Source of the DNA: Theocolax elegans
Taxonomy: Eukaryota; Arthropoda; Insecta; Hymenoptera; Cerocephalidae
NCBI GenBank assembly: GCA_026168455.1
Contig: CM047426.1
Coordinates: forward strand, 4,953,501-5,017,500
Direction: 5' to 3'
DNA length: 64,000 nucleotides
Shown here one piece after another: positions 27,501 through 37,300 of the stretch (position 1 is the first letter of the stretch; the number at the start of each line of letters is the position of its first letter). The notes beneath the pieces were generated by a model. The model had not been told where the DNA came from and ran no database searches. It was given only the letters and a program-made list of their open reading frames with translations. The position numbers and the translations under genes were made by a program.

Positions 27501-28789
27501 TCTGGACACATCATCGTTGAAGTTTACTTTACAGATTGCTCCGTTAATAGTCGGTATCGCGAGTTCAATGATTTCAGTATTCTGGCAGTCCCATAGGTAA
27601 TCATGACCTGTTTCATTCAATTTTAACTGGGTAACCCTGATGAGTTTGTAGTTCTCTTACTAATTTTGGTCGTTCCAGATGAGATTGTTGTAAGCTTTAT
27701 AACATTTGATACATTCATCGGGTACTTGTGGAATATACAATGTTGGCAAGAAAGTGTTTCAAAAATAATCGTTATTTAAAGTATCAACATATTATTTTAC
27801 TTATTTTATGTAAAAGTATTAGATTTTTCTAAACATACCAATATCATAACTTTTTAGTAACATCGTAATTGTACTTTGTAGATTTAAAATAAGTTGACAT
27901 TTCAATAATCATGGAACATCTGCAGTGACACTTGACCTTTACAGAAGAAAGAAGCCCTTGCAATTTTTCACATATTTTTTAACGTAGACCTGCCACTCAT
28001 ACTTTAAATAATTGAAACTACTGGTATATCCGACCGATAATTTTTATTTTCAACGTTTCGGCCATCTATTTATTTATGACCCTCTTCAGGCAAATTTTAC
28101 ATATTACAAGCAAGATATACCAGTAGTTTCAATTATTTAAAATAATTATTACTCCGTCATCAGAAGCAATTACTAACAATAATCACTGATACTGTTCAAA
28201 ACAAATAGAATAGCGTGACAGAGATTTTTACGAAATAATTAATTATTAATAATTAATTTGTCAATAATCATTTTTATAATATATATATTTCTGTTTTACG
28301 GGATTTACATCTCGTTAATATTAATAAAATAACGTTCTGTCTCAATAAAAAATTTAATAATATTCATTTCTTACACAGAATACAACATCATCTAATAGAT
28401 CTTTGCAGAGATTGATATTGAGCATGGAATATTTGATCGGCAGCAGTTTGCAATTTTATTTCTATTGCTACTCGTCCCATCAAATATTCATAGAAAGCGT
28501 CAAAGTATCGGACTCCGCTTACTCGGCCAAGTGGTTCACGATCACAAAAAAGTCGCTTCGCAAGATTTTCGACAGTTGATCCAAATTATTATACTTCGAT
28601 CGCGTAGGCCCTGCATACTCACCGTAGGAAAAGTTGGCCCTTTAACTCTGAACACCTTCGCTGTGGTAACTTTTATTTTCCTTATTAAAATATCAAATTT
28701 GTATAACAATTTAACTATACGATTGGTTTTTCTTTTAGGTGCTCAATAAATCTTTGTCTTACCTGACCGTTTTGCGTCAAACTATCTAA
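18590..28789 (+). CDS. Odorant receptor (insect 7tm_6 family), with exons 2-4 duplicated
   Basis: Insect odorant receptors are seven-transmembrane, ligand-gated channel subunits that work with the co-receptor Orco in dendrites of olfactory neurons. Exons: 1, 18590-18778; 2, 20096-20348; 3, 20473-20576; 4, 20649-20969 (second copies 23488-23740, 23867-23970, 24043-24363); 5, 28379-28665; 6, 28739-28789. With one copy of exons 2-4 the phases close and give about 401 residues, the usual family length. Visible marks are the early MKCIGLWYF stretch, LPFP-like FPFPIYSD before the long extracellular loop, the ENLYCYAMLVQIFGSI helix, ILRSRRPCILTVGKVGPLTL near the end and the final SLSYLTVL. Exon 5 needs one extra base near 28,560 (CTTCG/CAAGAT) to keep frame, so it is either an assembly error or a young pseudogene. 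Intron 1 and the stretch before exon 5 are full of repeats. The receptor number cannot be given. Confidence 0.85.
19403..19744. repeat. Foldback MITE in intron 1 (first copy)
   Basis: The left arm, TTTGTAGTAAAAATAT... through AAAATGTGTCAAAACTAG, pairs with the right arm, TTTTGACACATTTT... through ATATTTTTACTACAAAC. The second copy lies at about 22,796-23,135 in the duplicated unit. A diverged half-copy is recognisable near 55,360-55,490. Confidence 0.8.
21089..21253 (+). other. Possible alternative terminal exon after receptor exon 4 (copy 1)
   Basis: An acceptor (CAACTTTTACAG) in phase 0 is followed by 54 open codons and a stop, starting ILASIFNSLGIFFLSTVARD. It could in principle end a truncated receptor lacking the last helix. 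The peptide does not resemble a receptor carboxy-terminus, whereas the exon at 28,379 does, so this is kept only as a possibility. It is repeated in the second unit at about 24,483-24,646. Confidence 0.2.
21402..21620. repeat. Foldback MITE, termini TACACGGAGAAAA (copy 1)
   Basis: Inverted arms TACACGGAGAAAAATTCCTG and the reverse complement of AGTTTTCTCCGTGTA bound a 219-bp unit whose interior also pairs (TTTTTACCCTGTAA with TTACGGGGTAAAAA). The same CACGGAG end occurs near 50,262. Confidence 0.85.
23488..24363 (+). CDS. Second copy of odorant receptor exons 2-4
   Basis: Exon copies at 23488-23740, 23867-23970 and 24043-24363 keep the same splice sites, phases and open frames as the first set, with essentially no amino-acid change. 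The block is 678 nt (226 codons), starts in phase 0 and ends in phase 0. It could therefore be skipped, used instead of the first block or included in addition without changing frame. No duplicate of exon 1 or of exons 5-6 exists, so it is not a separate complete gene. Whether it is real or an assembly duplicate cannot be told from one sequence. Confidence 0.8.
24798..25017. repeat. Foldback MITE, termini TACACGGAGAAAA (copy 2)
   Basis: Second copy, inside unit 2 of the 3.4-kb duplication, of the element at 21,402-21,620. It has one or two single-base differences. Confidence 0.85.
25330..26230 (-). pseudogene. Dead gag region of an LTR retroelement (two CCHC zinc knuckles)
   Basis: The block is GC-richer than its surroundings. 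On the minus strand at about 26,205-26,050 it reads a gag-like helical segment (REKVDTLVEFVLDKNN). Further on it has two tandem C-x2-C-x4-H-x4-C knuckles, at about 25,630-25,588 and 25,560-25,517. Knuckle 1 has a stop in place of its last Cys and knuckle 2 has an in-frame stop between its second Cys and the His. Frameshifts separate the segments. A further open piece lies at 25,300-25,500. The first duplication unit carries only the part left of the breakpoint (to about 22,175). The element is a decayed fragment within the receptor's fourth intron. Confidence 0.65.
26231..26998. other. Probable transposon-derived remnant
   Basis: The first 350 bp remain relatively GC-rich and have an open minus-strand stretch at 26,565-26,371 (SPKGVGSKYILKLNSKETP) and overlapping plus-strand frames. 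This is probably more debris of the neighbouring retroelement. From about 26,600 the DNA is ordinary AT-rich intron. Confidence 0.35.
26999..27365. repeat. Dispersed repeat family member (CCAAATTACAGG type)
   Basis: The block begins with a GGAGATGTGATACCCAAATTACAGG-like sequence and carries AATCTGAAAAAATT, ACAGAGCGATT and TTTTTGGTCGGTAA words. It is clearly related to blocks at about 18,840-19,200, 22,240-22,570, 28,170-28,320, 53,135-53,450, 56,325-56,560 and 60,940-61,240. It is probably a short non-autonomous element. Confidence 0.65.
28012..28141. repeat. Small foldback element with a GAAGAG...CGAAACG motif
   Basis: The terminal block CTTTAAATAATTGAAACTAC... is inverted at the right end (...GTAGTTTCAATTATTTAAA). 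In the loop, the minus strand reads CTGAAGAGGGTCAT, then an A/T spacer, then ATGGCCGAAACGTTG. The same motif, with a perfect GGCCAT/ATGGCC stem, is at 53,966-54,002. Confidence 0.7.
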
Positions 28790-29414
28790 CAACTATATAT
28801 ATATGTGTATGGGTATGGGTGTGAAAAAAATATTCTTGCCTCTTAGTATATCGAGAAAAGTTTGTAGTGTATATTTAGTGGTTGGAAATAAATTTCTATT
28901 TTAATACATCGAAATAATTGGAATTACCATATGTGAATGTCAGAACCAATTGAAAATTTAAATTTTCCGCGGGATAATTAATTAATATTTATTGCATGTT
29001 TTCACATAAATCTCTATATATATTTCGTTTAATTTCTATAGTACTGTGTGTCGATGTACAGTTTTCATACGGTTCTTCATTTAAGTGCATCTTAATGCTA
29101 GGCAATTGTAAACTAAAGTAGTGTTATCTTTCTAAATATGTTCTATATAAACTTTTTTGAATTTTGAGTTCTATATATCGATCAGAAGGAGGCTAATAGA
29201 TAGAAAAGATATTAAAATTCCTAAAAACAATTCTGCTTTTAATAAGTAACATTTTATAAATCATTCTATTATTAGTATTGGACGTGATATTCTTTTATTT
29301 ATATGTATATATCGTTATAGAAAATGAGTATTATGAAAATGACTAATTTATTTTGATCGAAAATAATTTTGATAAAATAACATGATTTAGAATTTTTTTT
29401 ATTTTTATAATTTA

Positions 29415-29929
29415 CAGTACCGATCATAAATTACCGAAAATTTTTTGGAAAACAGATTATTATATAAACAGCAATAACTCCGGTTCTATTGATCCTAGCA
29501 TAAATATAAGGAAAACAAAGTATAAGCCAGATACTCAATTTTCATAATTTTTAAAAATTTTTTAAATTAAGTTTTATATTTATTATATTGCTTTAAATAT
29601 AGAAGATTTTCCTAAGATTTTTGTAATTTATGCAATTACTTGTATCTTTTTTAAACTGCATCCTATCACAAAACATGTACAGTAAAAACTTTAAAATTTT
29701 TTATAGATCATTCGTTTCCCGTCAGAATTTTTCATGTAACTTCATTTTTAAAAATTTATAAATGATTGAATAAACTTCAAAAATGTTAGAAAATTCTTCT
29801 ATATTTATATCAAAATAAAAAATATAAAAATGAATTTAAAATGTTTTGCAAACAAGAAGCGAAGTTGTTGTACTGTTTAAAGACTAACCTGTTTCCCAAA
29901 AAAATTTTAGAAATCTATGATCGGTACTG
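29415..29929. mobile_element. Tc1/mariner-like MITE with TA target duplication
   Basis: Terminal inverted repeats CAGTACCGATCATAAATTAC and the reverse complement of ATCTATGATCGGTACTG bound a 515-bp unit, flanked on each side by TA. The repeats extend for about 40 bp with some mismatches (TTTTTTGGAAAACAG / CTGTTTCCCAAAAAAA). The CAGT...ACTG ends and the TA duplication are typical of Tc1/mariner derivatives. No transposase frame is present. Confidence 0.8.
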
Positions 29930-30940
29930 TACATATATTTGAGATTAGGTGAAAGTATCTTTTGGTTATTAATTCCGAATTTATTGACCAGTGTTTGGCA
30001 AAAAGATTGTTTCGTAAATCTTTTGACTTTTAAATATTCTCCTTGATAAAATAATTTAGGTAGAATTATAATTTATTAATTAATAAAATGATGAAAAATA
30101 ATAAAAATCATAAAAAATCTTGCACTAAATAGTAGATAATATTAGATAAATTGCGCTGGTAGAGATTTGGCTAATTGTTAATGTTTTGAGGTTATTTTTT
30201 AGTCCTTTTAAACCGGTTATAAAAATATGACCATTAGTTAATATTTTGAGTTTATAAGTAGCTATTTCATGCGAGATTATAACTATCATAAATTAATGGC
30301 TAGTATATATCTAACAATATCGATTTTATACAGTAACAAAAATCGAAAAACGCTTAATTTAAAAATGTTTTTGAAAACAAAAAAAATATTTGCTTTGCAA
30401 TGTAATTTGTTTTTTTTATATTTATCCTACGATTAATAGAAGCGAAGTTGTTGTACTGTTTAAAGACTAACCTGTTTCCCAAAAAAATTTTAGAAATCTA
30501 TGATCGGTACTGTACATATATTTGAGATTAGGTGAAAGTATCTTTTGGTTATTAATTCCGAATTTATTGACCAGTGTTTGGCAAAAAGATTGTTTCGTAA
30601 ATCTTTTGACTTTTAAATATTCTCCTTGATAAAATAATTTAGGTAGAATTATAATTTATTAATTAATAAAATGATGAAAAATAATAAAAATCATAAAAAA
30701 TCTTGCACTAAATAGTAGATAATATTAGATAAATTGCGCTGGTAGAGATTTGGCTAATTGTTAATGTTTTGAGGTTATTTTTTAGTCCTTTTAAACCGGT
30801 TATAAAAATATGACCATTAGTTAATATTTTGAGTTTATAAGTAGCTATTTCATGCGAGATTATAACTATCATAAATTAATGGCTAGTATATATATCTAAC
30901 AATATCGATTTTATACAGTAACAAAAATCGAAAAACGCTT
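29855..30940. repeat. Direct duplication of about 0.5 kb
   Basis: The segment 29,855-30,355 (from AGAAGCGAAGTTGTTG to ATCGAAAAACGCTT) recurs at 30,438-30,940. It is virtually identical except for an extra AT in a TATATA run. The duplicate carries along the right end of the MITE at 29,415-29,929, so it arose after that insertion, or is an assembly artefact. Confidence 0.92.
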
Positions 30941-31381
30941 TGTTTTGATTCTTAGCTGGTATAAGACATTTAAAAAATAAAAAATAAAAATTCGAACCTA
31001 TAATAATTTCGGTTAACGATCTATCACGCATGTATATATATGTAGAATTTCTACTATCTCATCATACCTTATTTCTCTATTCTGACGTCCATGATATATA
31101 ATTAATAACTTGACGGTTCACGTTCAATTTGAGATAAGATAAAAAGCCTCGACCAAATGTCAAGTCTCGAGACTGATCGATCAGTTTCTCACTTTTCCTT
31201 CTTCGACGAGAACGCGGGAATCGCGAATTCACCGAAAAAAGAACACAGTATGCACGTTATCGATCGACGATCGTTCTGAAAAATTGATCGATATTTCTTC
31301 GTATGTATGTACATAGTACAGATTAGAAATTTTGTTCGAAGGAAAAATAAAAAAAAAATGTGACTGAAAGAAAAGAGAGAG

Positions 31382-34300
31382 ATGAAGTTCTTTTTTTGCA
31401 AATCGTTGCGTCACATGAGCCACGATTTGAGCAGGGAGGCTAACTCTAAACCGTCTGAGCAAATATATCGACGACTTTCCCGCGTGAGGAAACACAAAGT
31501 GATCAACAGTGCTGTGATCGATTACAACAACATTGCTCAGGCTCCTGTTTATCCGAAAGATTTTGCGTAAGGATTTTATTATTTTTTTTTATTTACTAAA
31601 TGGTTTGCTTACGATACATTGATTTTGAGGTTAGGTGATATCATTTTTTTTGGCCTTTCATATAAACACTAAGATTAATAAAGAAATTTTGATGACAATT
31701 ACTTTACCGTAATTCATTCATAATTAATCCGTAAGAAACTGATAATAATCGAAATAAATTTTTTTTAATTACTTTCGAACGCTAATGTAATTTTTATCAC
31801 ACTTGCATATCTTGTCCACTAAAAAATTTTTAACGAGCCTTCCAAGTTTCGACTTATCTGATGTTTTTTTTTAAATAATAGCATTTCAGATTAAAAAAAT
31901 AAAAGAGTAAATGTCGAACGATAATGTTAATGGTCTAAAGCGGTATATTACATTTTTCTTCCGGATATACTTTACGCGAGTTATAAAAAAAATAGGAGAA
32001 AAATTGATGGCACGTAGTTGCGTAGGAGGACGAAAATTTTTATTTTTTACTCAACAAAAATATTTTTTGTGAAATATTTTATTACGATGAGATGGTTAAG
32101 CATTATTTTTTTTTGATGGGCCAAGAGATGGTTAAACATTCTTTTTTTATTGTTAAATAAAATATTTTATTAGTAAAAAAATGGCTATTTTTCTATTGTA
32201 TTTTTATTAATTGCAGGGTTAAAATTAGGATAAAAGAGGCGCTTTGCAAAAATGAATTCCTTTGCAATTTCGATAACAGCTACCTCGATGCGTTCGTGTG
32301 GGCTATGTATTCGAAGGATATTCCACCCAATACGAGGATTATACAGGAGGGAGATATAGGTAAAAATTATAGACAAAATTATTTTTCGATAATTATTTGA
32401 ATATTAAAAATTATTACTATTTTGATGAAATTTTATATGTGTATAATATATAATATCGGTCTTTTCGAACTAAATGCTGTATTTTTGAATAAAGCAAGCA
32501 CTATTTACTCTTTGTCCACTATGATTGATGAAATTTCCTAAAGTAGGGCCTTTTTAAAAAATTAAAGTCGTTTCGTCCTCGATCCTCAGTTTAGTAAGTC
32601 CTATTGAAAGAAGACGATGATCTCCCTAACGAGTGTAGAGAGATAGTCGTCTCCATTCACCAATTTTTTTTAATAAAATTTTATTATTGTACTTCAAAAC
32701 AAATAAAATTCTTCCTTTCTTTATATAGAAAAAACTAATTATCATTTGTAGCTAATTTTTCATTTAAAAACCATCATTTTTTTAACTAATATATCAAAAT
32801 TAGGTAATAATTATGTACGCAAACTTCGTCACGATGTTTAACAAGGTACAATATTGATTATCGCTCACGATATTCTCGCATATGATCATCATTATTCTCT
32901 CATACTCCTCAACCATCCAAAAAACTACTTAAAAAAATCGAAAAATGTAGGTTTTCACCTCTACGTCTCGGAGAAAGGGGTGTTCGAAATTTACCAAGGC
33001 ACAACGTACGAAAGCTGCTTTGGACCTGGCATAGCATTCGGCGAGTTGGCTCTTTTGTACAACACGAAAAGGCTACGATCAGTCGATGGTAAGTAAAAAA
33101 TAAAAAGAAAATTGTTTTTTAAATCCTAATTGCCTATAATTTTTTACACAGTCAAACACGGTGGCAAAGTGTGGGTTTTAGAACGAAGTGCGTTCCAAGC
33201 GATAATGGTGAAGGAAAACGGCGGTAACTCGACAAACGACAACGTAAATCACTTGCGAAAAGTGACAGTATTTAAATCTTTACCTAATCACACCCTGTCG
33301 AAAATTAGCCAATTGTTACAAGTTGTAAGTAATACCATTATACTTTTCTATATATAAATTATAATGTAATTTTTTTGGCGTAGAACGCGTAAAATTTCAT
33401 TTGTAGGTCGTAAAATGTTATGCGTAAAATAAAACAAAAGGCGCTCGCTACGCTAGAGAATGGACATTAGAATAGAAGAAGTTAAATTATTTTCTGGCAT
33501 AGAGTAGATAAAATTCGTTTAATAGACGTGAAATGATACTTTACGCATTTAAGACGTAAAATAAAATTTTATGAGAACAATTATAAAATTTGTGTTGTGT
33601 TAAATATTACTTACCTATCGAAAAAGTTTTGAAAAGTAGAATTATTTCTACGCGCACTCGTAAATAATATATATTATACATTTTAATGAATAAAATTTAT
33701 TTATTTATGCGACCGTGCGCGTAAAATTAATTCACAATCGAGTAATAAAAACTTCTTTTACACGCACTTTTATTGTAAAACATAAAGTATTTAATTAATT
33801 TACTATTTGTTAAAAATGCATACAATATGATTTTACGTACGTTACGTAGCAAGTACGTAAAATAAACTTTTTCACCTGAGTTGTAAATATTACTTTGTAA
33901 TTTACCCTTACGTAAAATCAGTAACCAGAAAATTATTGAAATGTTATTTTTTCACGAATTATTTCTATGCACATTATTGCAAAAATTAGTTTCGTAACGC
34001 AGGCGTAAAATACGTATTTTACGCATCGCATACTTGTTTACTAAAAACCTTGTAATTTACATCTATCGTGCGTATAATATCACTTTACAACTTTCAAGAG
34101 ATCGAAGATTAGCAAAAAAAAAATGTTGAATAACATAATTATGCTAAAAGTCAAATTTCTTAATGCGAGCGTAAAAAACATTTTTCACTCGTGAACATAT
34201 AAGCGCGAAAAAGAGCATTTTACGTCCTTGATACGTTAAATAGGAAATTATGCAACAAATGCATGAAATCGAATGTACGTGTTGTATATTATATATTTTT

Positions 34301-37300
34301 CCATGGTATGCGTAAAATACGTCGCTACGCATCGTTTTTAATTCGCAAGTTTGAACTTCACACATAGTATGTGTATTTATATTTTTTAAGTATAAAACGT
34401 GCGATCTACGTTGCCGTTATGCATTTTTTATGAAAAAAACATTCTTAACGTATTATGCCTAAATTTTAGTTTTTAGCACATGTAACGCTAATTTTTTATT
34501 ACGAAAAAAAAACGATGCGTAAAATAGATTTTCACGCACCCTCCGTCGAAAACCAACGGTCTAACTCAATTCTCCTTGTCCCAAAGGAATTCTTTCGTGA
34601 AAACACGCGTATCATAAGCCAAGGCGAATTGGCGTGCAAATTCTTCATAATCAACGGTGGTAGCGTGCGAATAACTCAAAAAAGACTGAATTACGATGAG
34701 AAAATCACCGTACTGGGAAAGGAAAATTACTTTGGCGAACAAGCTTTTTCGAACAACGACAATTATTACGAAGTCACCGCTACGGCCTTACCACCGGGTG
34801 TCGAGTGCTACACGATCGAGACAACGTAATGCAACCCTTTTTTATTTTTTACTCGTCACAAATTTTACTGGCTACAATAATTTCCACAAAAATATCATAC
34901 GAAAAAATATCATAAAAATTCATTACGAATCGATCTATATTCGCAGGGCGCTGTTGAAGTACCTCGGGAATTTCGATCTCATCAAAAGGGACAAGTGGAT
35001 CTCGGATCTGATAAGGAAAATTAATTACCAAAATGTGGAGTGCATCAACAGGTACGAGAGTGTGAAATTGACGGACATGCAGGTGAAAGACACGTTGGGC
35101 GTCGGTGCGTTTGGAAGAGTAGATCTTGTTACGATAACCTCGATACCGGATAAGAGCTTCGCTAGGAAGAAAATTCGCAAAGCCAAAGCTGTCAAATTGG
35201 AGTGCGAGGAGTATATTATCAACGAGAAGAAAATTATGCAATATTGTAACTCGCCGTTTATATGCAGGTATAAACATACCTTTCCATTCGACTCCAATCA
35301 TTTTCGGTGAAAAAATCATTTGCCAAAATGTTTCTAACGATATTTAGAACGTTTCATCGATCCATCGCGCAACTAATCAATAATATATTATTGATGATAA
35401 ATAGTAAATTATAAACACTGATTAGTTAATTTAATGAGTATTAAATATAAAATGTATATATGTATATAATTCTATAAAATTATATATATATATCGATCGT
35501 GAAACGTTGTGAATATCGTTAGAAACATTTTGCAAAATGATTATTTCATCCTAAATGATCGATTTATATATATATATAACATTAAATTGCTGATTCCCCT
35601 TACAAAAAGTTTATCGATCAATATATCAAATAATCAATGACCAATTATAAAACAAATGATTTTTCCGAAAAAATGTACATAAAGTCCGTTAAAATTATAT
35701 AATATTGAAATGATAATTCACTTTACAGAAACTTTGTGGATCGACAAATCAAATAATCAATAGTAATAATTAATTAATACATCCAATGCAGTTTCTAAAA
35801 ATAAAAGATCCACATAAATCCATTAAGATTACATAACATTATCATTAAACTGATAATTTAGTTAACAAAAAGTTTATCGATCGATGAATCAAATAATCAA
35901 TAATCAATAACAAAGCATCCAAAGAATATTCCAAAAATAATGATGAACATAAACCCATTAAGATTACATAACATTATCATTGAAATGATGATTCTCTACA
36001 CAGAAAGTTTAAAATGATAAGTTAGGAATTAAATAATCAATAATCAATAATGAATCAATTGATTTTTCCAAAATTCATATACAATTTATTAATATTAGAT
36101 AACATTTAAACGATAATTCCATTTCTTTACAGGAATATATATACCGTATATAAAAAATGACAATGAAAAATGATTTAAATATTTCCTTTTTTACAATGTA
36201 GGAAATTCAACATGAATTACAATGTGCATTATATAATTTCACGATTGCTTAACCAATTTTTGGTTGAAAAAAAACCTTTCTTCAAACATTTCTATTAGAT
36301 TATTCAGAAAGTTTATAATCGATCGATGAATCATGTTTCCACAAAAAGAAAAGAAAGATCTACATAAAATCCATTAAGATTATACAACATTGAAATGATA
36401 ATTCCTTTTATCTCCAGGGATATATATTACAATGAAAAAAGATTACATTAGAATCATCGTCACGCTATATAATTTCCTCGTATTTCGCTGAAAATTTGCG
36501 TACAATAAGTTATCGATCGATAGATCAATTTTCCAAAAGAAATTACGATAGTGGAAATTGATATTTTTCTTATGAATAATTTGCTCGGCGATTAATTATT
36601 CGAGTTCATCCATAGAAAAATAATGGATAATCATTGATCAAACAATGTATATATTTTGTTCTGATCGAGATTTTTTTTAAAATACATGTATCGCTCCAAA
36701 ATACGAACTTTTCCAAAGATCTATAATTATGAATTTTTACTATCACAATCTGATCAAAATATCGATTTTCCAACCTAAAAACTGTATGTAACATCTGATT
36801 ATCAAAGAAAGAAAATTATACGTAACGTATAATTTTCAAAAAAAAATTATACGTATAACATCTTATTTTCAAAAAAAAAAAATTATACGTATAACATCTT
36901 ATTTTCAAAAAAAAAAATTATACGTATAACATTTTATTTTCAAAAAAAAAAAAAAATTATACGTAACGGATAATTTTAAAAAAAAATTCTTTTTAGATTA
37001 TATCACACATTTAAAGATAGCAAATACGTGTACTTCCTGATGGAGGTATGCCTAGGCGGTGATCTCTGCACGTACATAATGAGAAATGGGCCGTTCGACA
37101 ATGCATCCGCGAAATTCGTGATGGGCTGTACGATCGAAGCGATCGCGTATCTGCACAATCATGGGATCGTATGCAGAGATCTCAAACCCGACAACATCAT
37201 GATCGATGCTCAAGGATACCTCAAACTCGTAATTATCATTTTCCTTAGATGTTAATAGAATTATATCAACCTATCTTTATTTTTTTTAACTTTTGAATAT

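Larger units (their letters stand above)
28790..31381. other. Intergenic region between receptor and kinase genes
   Basis: No exon is supported. The region contains a TG microsatellite (28,797-28,820), a possible polyadenylation signal for the receptor (AATAAA near 28,886), a Tc1/mariner-like MITE (29,415-29,929) and a 0.5-kb direct duplication. From about 31,080 it becomes less AT-rich towards the kinase start codon, as expected for a promoter and leader. Confidence 0.6.

Noticed and set aside
27414..27620. Possible exon (plus strand reads LKIEQKANELALDTSSLKF; minus strand open for 68 codons)
   Set aside because: No clear acceptor in phase, no family resemblance, and it lies between repeats; neither strand is convincing.
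34849..35319. Long minus-strand frame of 156 codons
   Set aside because: It lies opposite kinase exon 6 and is its shadow.
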